Source of the DNA: JADHUC01 sp964617665
Lineage (GTDB): Bacteria > Planctomycetota > Planctomycetia > Pirellulales > Pirellulaceae
Direction: 5' to 3'
Assembly: GCA_964617665.1 (NCBI GenBank)
Contig: CAZUAH010000618.1
Coordinates: forward strand, 1 to 7,911
Length of the DNA: 7,911 nucleotides
Below, piece after piece: positions 5,851-7,911 of the stretch. Below the pieces are notes generated by a model that did not search any database, had not been told where the DNA came from, and worked only from the letters and a program-made list of their open reading frames with translations. How positions within the stretch are numbered: the stretch's first letter is position 1; each line of letters opens with the position of its first letter. Position numbers and translations under genes: made by a program.

Positions 5851-7911
5851 ATGCGACACTTGATGCGAGTTCCGTGTAGGCAGCTACTTCTGATCGCGGC
5901 CGTTGTGTTCTTGCCAGGGACACTGAAGGCGGCCCAGCCTGCGACTCAAGAACAGACAAGGGAAACAAGCCCTGATTGGAGCGTCCTCCCGCCTGAGGCT
6001 GGGAATAGCCAGCTTCTACGCAATGTGTTGCTGCGGATGGCTGGCGAGCAGTTCGATCAGCGACGCCGCGAACTGGCCGAGGCGTTGAAGTCTCCGGAAG
6101 CCTTGCGGGAATACAGCAAAAGGAAACGCGACGCCTACCTGAAGCTACTGGGCCCGCTTCCCAAACGGACTCCGCTACGGCCGCAGGTTACCGGTCGCAT
6201 CGAGTGCCGTGGGTATCACGTCGAGAAGATCCTCTTTGAAACCATGCCCAAGCATCGCGCCACGGCGTTGCTGTATGTGCCCGATGGTGAAGGACCGTTT
6301 CCCGGTGTCCTATTCGTCTGCGGGCATTCGACGAATGGAAAGGCAGCCGAGGGATATCAACTTGTTCCGGCGCTGATGGCCCGATGTGGGCTGTTGGTGC
6401 TGGCCGTTGATCCGATCGGTCAGGGCGAGCGTTTTCAACAGTTCCAAATGCGCGGCGGGACAACGACGCACACGCTGTACGACGTCGGTGCCCGGCTGGT
6501 CGGTCGGAGTGTCGCGTTCTACGAAGCCTGGGACAACATGCGCGCTGTCGACTACTTGCTTTCTCGCCCGGAGATCGACTCCAGCAAACCGATCGGGCTC
6601 ACTGGGACGAGCGGCGGCGGTACGCAGACAACCTTCTTGATGGCCCTGGACGATCGCATCGGTCCCGCTTCGCCGTCATGCTACATCATGACGCGCGAGC
6701 GCAAATTCGTGGAGCCCGGCCTATCCGACGGATGCCAGCATCTGCCCGACGAAGGTCTCCATGGAATCGAGCACGCGGACTACGCCATCATGCGGCTGCC
6801 CCGCCCGACACAGGTCCTCGCGGCCGAGAAGGACTTCTTCGACATCAAGGCCACGCGGGTGGCTGGGGACGAGATTTCGCGGGCATACAAGACGGCCGGC
6901 CATCCGGATCGGTTCGAGTTGTTTGTCAGCGACACTCCACATGGCTTCACGGCACCACATCGAGTTGCTGCGACCCGCTGGATGTGCCGCTGGCTGTTGG
7001 AGAAAACGGATGCCGTGTCCGACACCGACGACTTGCAGGTCTTCCCCGATGAACAGTTGAACGTCACCCGTAGCGGCCAGGTCGGCCGCGACTTCGACGA
7101 CGAGGTGAACGTCGGAGAGTTGAACCTGCGAAGGGCCCAGGCCCTTCAATCGCAACGCAATGCGTTCTGGCGCGACCACACCCCCGAGCAGGCCGTCGAG
7201 CGCATTCGCAAACTGTTGCGAGTTCGTGACCCGGTACCGAAGGTCGGGTCCTGCCGTGTCGCCGAAGTCACTCACGACGGCTTCCGAGTCGAAAAACTGA
7301 TCCTCCAACGCACAGAAGACGTTCCCCTGCCGGCGTTGCTGGTCACACCGCTCAAGGCGACAAATGAAAAGCTGTCCGCCACGCTGATCGTCGATTCTTC
7401 GGGAAAAGCCGCCTCGATGGAACGGGCGTTCGACCTCGCAAAAGCAGGCCGAATTGTGTTGACCGTCGACTTGCGCGGTTATGGCGAGACTCGCGATACT
7501 GGCAGTCGCAGCAAGTACTTCAATCACGAACAGTACACCGGCTACTTGGCCATGCACATCGGCCGCCCGTTGTTGGGACAACGAGTGGAGGACGTATTGG
7601 CGGCTGTCGACGCACTCGCCGCGGTCGATCGTGTTGATTCAGAGAATGTTGAACTGCTCGGAGTCCGATCGGCAGGCCCAGTCGCACTGCACGCCGCAGT
7701 GCTGGATCCACGCGTTACGTCGGTGCGGACCGAGGCGTGGGGGCAAAAGTTGATAGGCCCCCGGATGGCGCGCCCCGTGGGGCGGGGCCCGGAGGGGGGG
7801 GGTGGGGCTGTGGTGGCGGCGGTCGTCACCGCGGGGGCCGCGGTTCGAGCGGCTCGCGGGCCTGCTCCTGCTGGCGCGCCCGGCGGCCGATCAGAGGCCG
7901 AGCTCGCAGAC
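5851..7911 (+). CDS. Secreted tandem alpha/beta hydrolase, acetylxylan-esterase-like (open at right edge)
   Basis: The frame is open for 687 codons to the window end; the last ~50 are doubtful (see the G+C-rich tail). Residues 1-27 are a Sec signal peptide (RQLLLIAAVVFLPG, cleavage near LKA|A). A helical region, ~48-105, precedes the first hydrolase domain (~118-380). That domain has an oxyanion-type strand LFVCGHS (154-160), AVDPIGQGER, the nucleophile elbow GTSGGG with S254, acid D328 (AAEKDFFD; D331 is an alternative) and H364 in TPHGF, so a full Ser-Asp-His triad is present. A second, diverged domain begins near 420. It has TLIVDSSGK, VDLRGYGE (539-546) and a degenerate elbow GVRSAGP with S607; its acid and His would lie beyond the reliable sequence. 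Acetylxylan-esterase-like proteins with this tandem layout are, to my knowledge, common in planctomycetes. The likely role is ester removal from a polysaccharide or sugar outside the cytoplasm. It is the last gene of the cluster in view. Confidence 0.88.
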   Translation, partial: MRHLMRVPCRQLLLIAAVVFLPGTLKAAQPATQEQTRETSPDWSVLPPEAGNSQLLRNVLLRMAGEQFDQRRRELAEALKSPEALREYSKRKRDAYLKLLGPLPKRTPLRPQVTGRIECRGYHVEKILFETMPKHRATALLYVPDGEGPFPGVLFVCGHSTNGKAAEGYQLVPALMARCGLLVLAVDPIGQGERFQQFQMRGGTTTHTLYDVGARLVGRSVAFYEAWDNMRAVDYLLSRPEIDSSKPIGLTGTSGGGTQTTFLMALDDRIGPASPSCYIMTRERKFVEPGLSDGCQHLPDEGLHGIEHADYAIMRLPRPTQVLAAEKDFFDIKATRVAGDEISRAYKTAGHPDRFELFVSDTPHGFTAPHRVAATRWMCRWLLEKTDAVSDTDDLQVFPDEQLNVTRSGQVGRDFDDEVNVGELNLRRAQALQSQRNAFWRDHTPEQAVERIRKLLRVRDPVPKVGSCRVAEVTHDGFRVEKLILQRTEDVPLPALLVTPLKATNEKLSATLIVDSSGKAASMERAFDLAKAGRIVLTVDLRGYGETRDTGSRSKYFNHEQYTGYLAMHIGRPLLGQRVEDVLAAVDALAAVDRVDSENVELLGVRSAGPVALHAAVLDPRVTSVRTEAWGQKLIGPRMARPVGRGPEGGGGAVVAAVVTAGAAVRAARGPAPAGAPGGRSEAELAD
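7755..7911. other. Very high G+C tail, probable chimeric or low-quality contig end
   Basis: From 7761 to 7911 only 27 of 151 bases are A or T (about 82% G+C), against roughly 57% in 7621-7680. The tail has a nine-base G run at 7794-7802 and two GGCGCGCC octamers (7767-7774, 7873-7880). The frame of the hydrolase stays open, but the translation becomes an Ala/Gly/Arg/Pro mixture (VVAAVVTAGAAVRAARG) with no hydrolase character. The join appears to lie between about 7735 and 7765. A real foreign insertion is possible, but an assembly or read-end artefact is more likely. Confidence 0.6.

Noticed and set aside
6721..7581. Minus-strand open frame of 286 codons opposite the hydrolase
   Set aside because: The plus strand here encodes conserved hydrolase motifs (acid, TPHGF histidine, second-domain strands). 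The antisense frame has no ribosome binding site or family pattern.
7755..7911. Genuine hydrolase fusion to an Ala/Gly-rich C-terminal domain
   Set aside because: The sudden shift to about 82% G+C, the nine-base G run and the lack of hydrophobic patterning point to an artefact or foreign join, not a protein domain.

Overview
The window looks like planctomycete DNA, probably from a Pirellula/Rhodopirellula-type bacterium and probably a metagenomic contig. Three things suggest this. The G+C is moderately high. Every gene encodes an exported protein with a Sec or Tat signal. The divergent intergenic region carries a long palindrome of a kind I associate with planctomycete genomes, where its translated shadow reads FNPKPEA…ASGFGLN. 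The taxonomic call is inference; no rRNA or other marker gene is present.

Layout. From 1 to 1412 on the minus strand is the first 470 codons of a large secreted, probably carbohydrate-active protein. It has a signal peptide, a jelly-roll-like N-terminal domain, a deca-proline linker, a GH67/GH20-N-terminus-like alpha/beta domain and the start of a helical domain, and it runs off the left edge. From 1413 to 1741 is a divergent regulatory region with a candidate promoter for each direction, a leader hairpin on the minus side and a 32-33 bp inverted repeat. From 1742 to the right edge is a plus-strand cluster of four genes, probably one operon. It comprises a short, probably truncated NHL-repeat protein (1742-2302); an 833-aa secreted protein of no recognised family with a likely TIM-barrel glycosidase-like core (2327-4828); a Tat-exported sugar phosphate isomerase/epimerase-like TIM-barrel enzyme with all four metal ligands (4898-5809); and a secreted tandem alpha/beta hydrolase of the acetylxylan-esterase-like type (5851 to the right edge, open-ended).

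Working together. Gaps of 24, 69 and 41 bases on one strand, with export signals on all four proteins, suggest a cell-surface or periplasmic module that processes a modified carbohydrate: ester removal by the hydrolase, bond cleavage by the 833-aa protein, and isomerisation or epimerisation of a released sugar. The divergent gene may belong to the same programme. The substrate cannot be read from the sequence.

Caution. The last ~150-170 bases (from about 7740-7760) jump to about 82% G+C with long G runs and no longer look like the hydrolase. They are best treated as a chimeric or low-quality contig end. I found no tRNA, rRNA, CRISPR, transposase or phage gene. The most distinctive items are the unassigned 833-aa protein and the palindromic repeat; I do not see a clearly new defence or mobile system.
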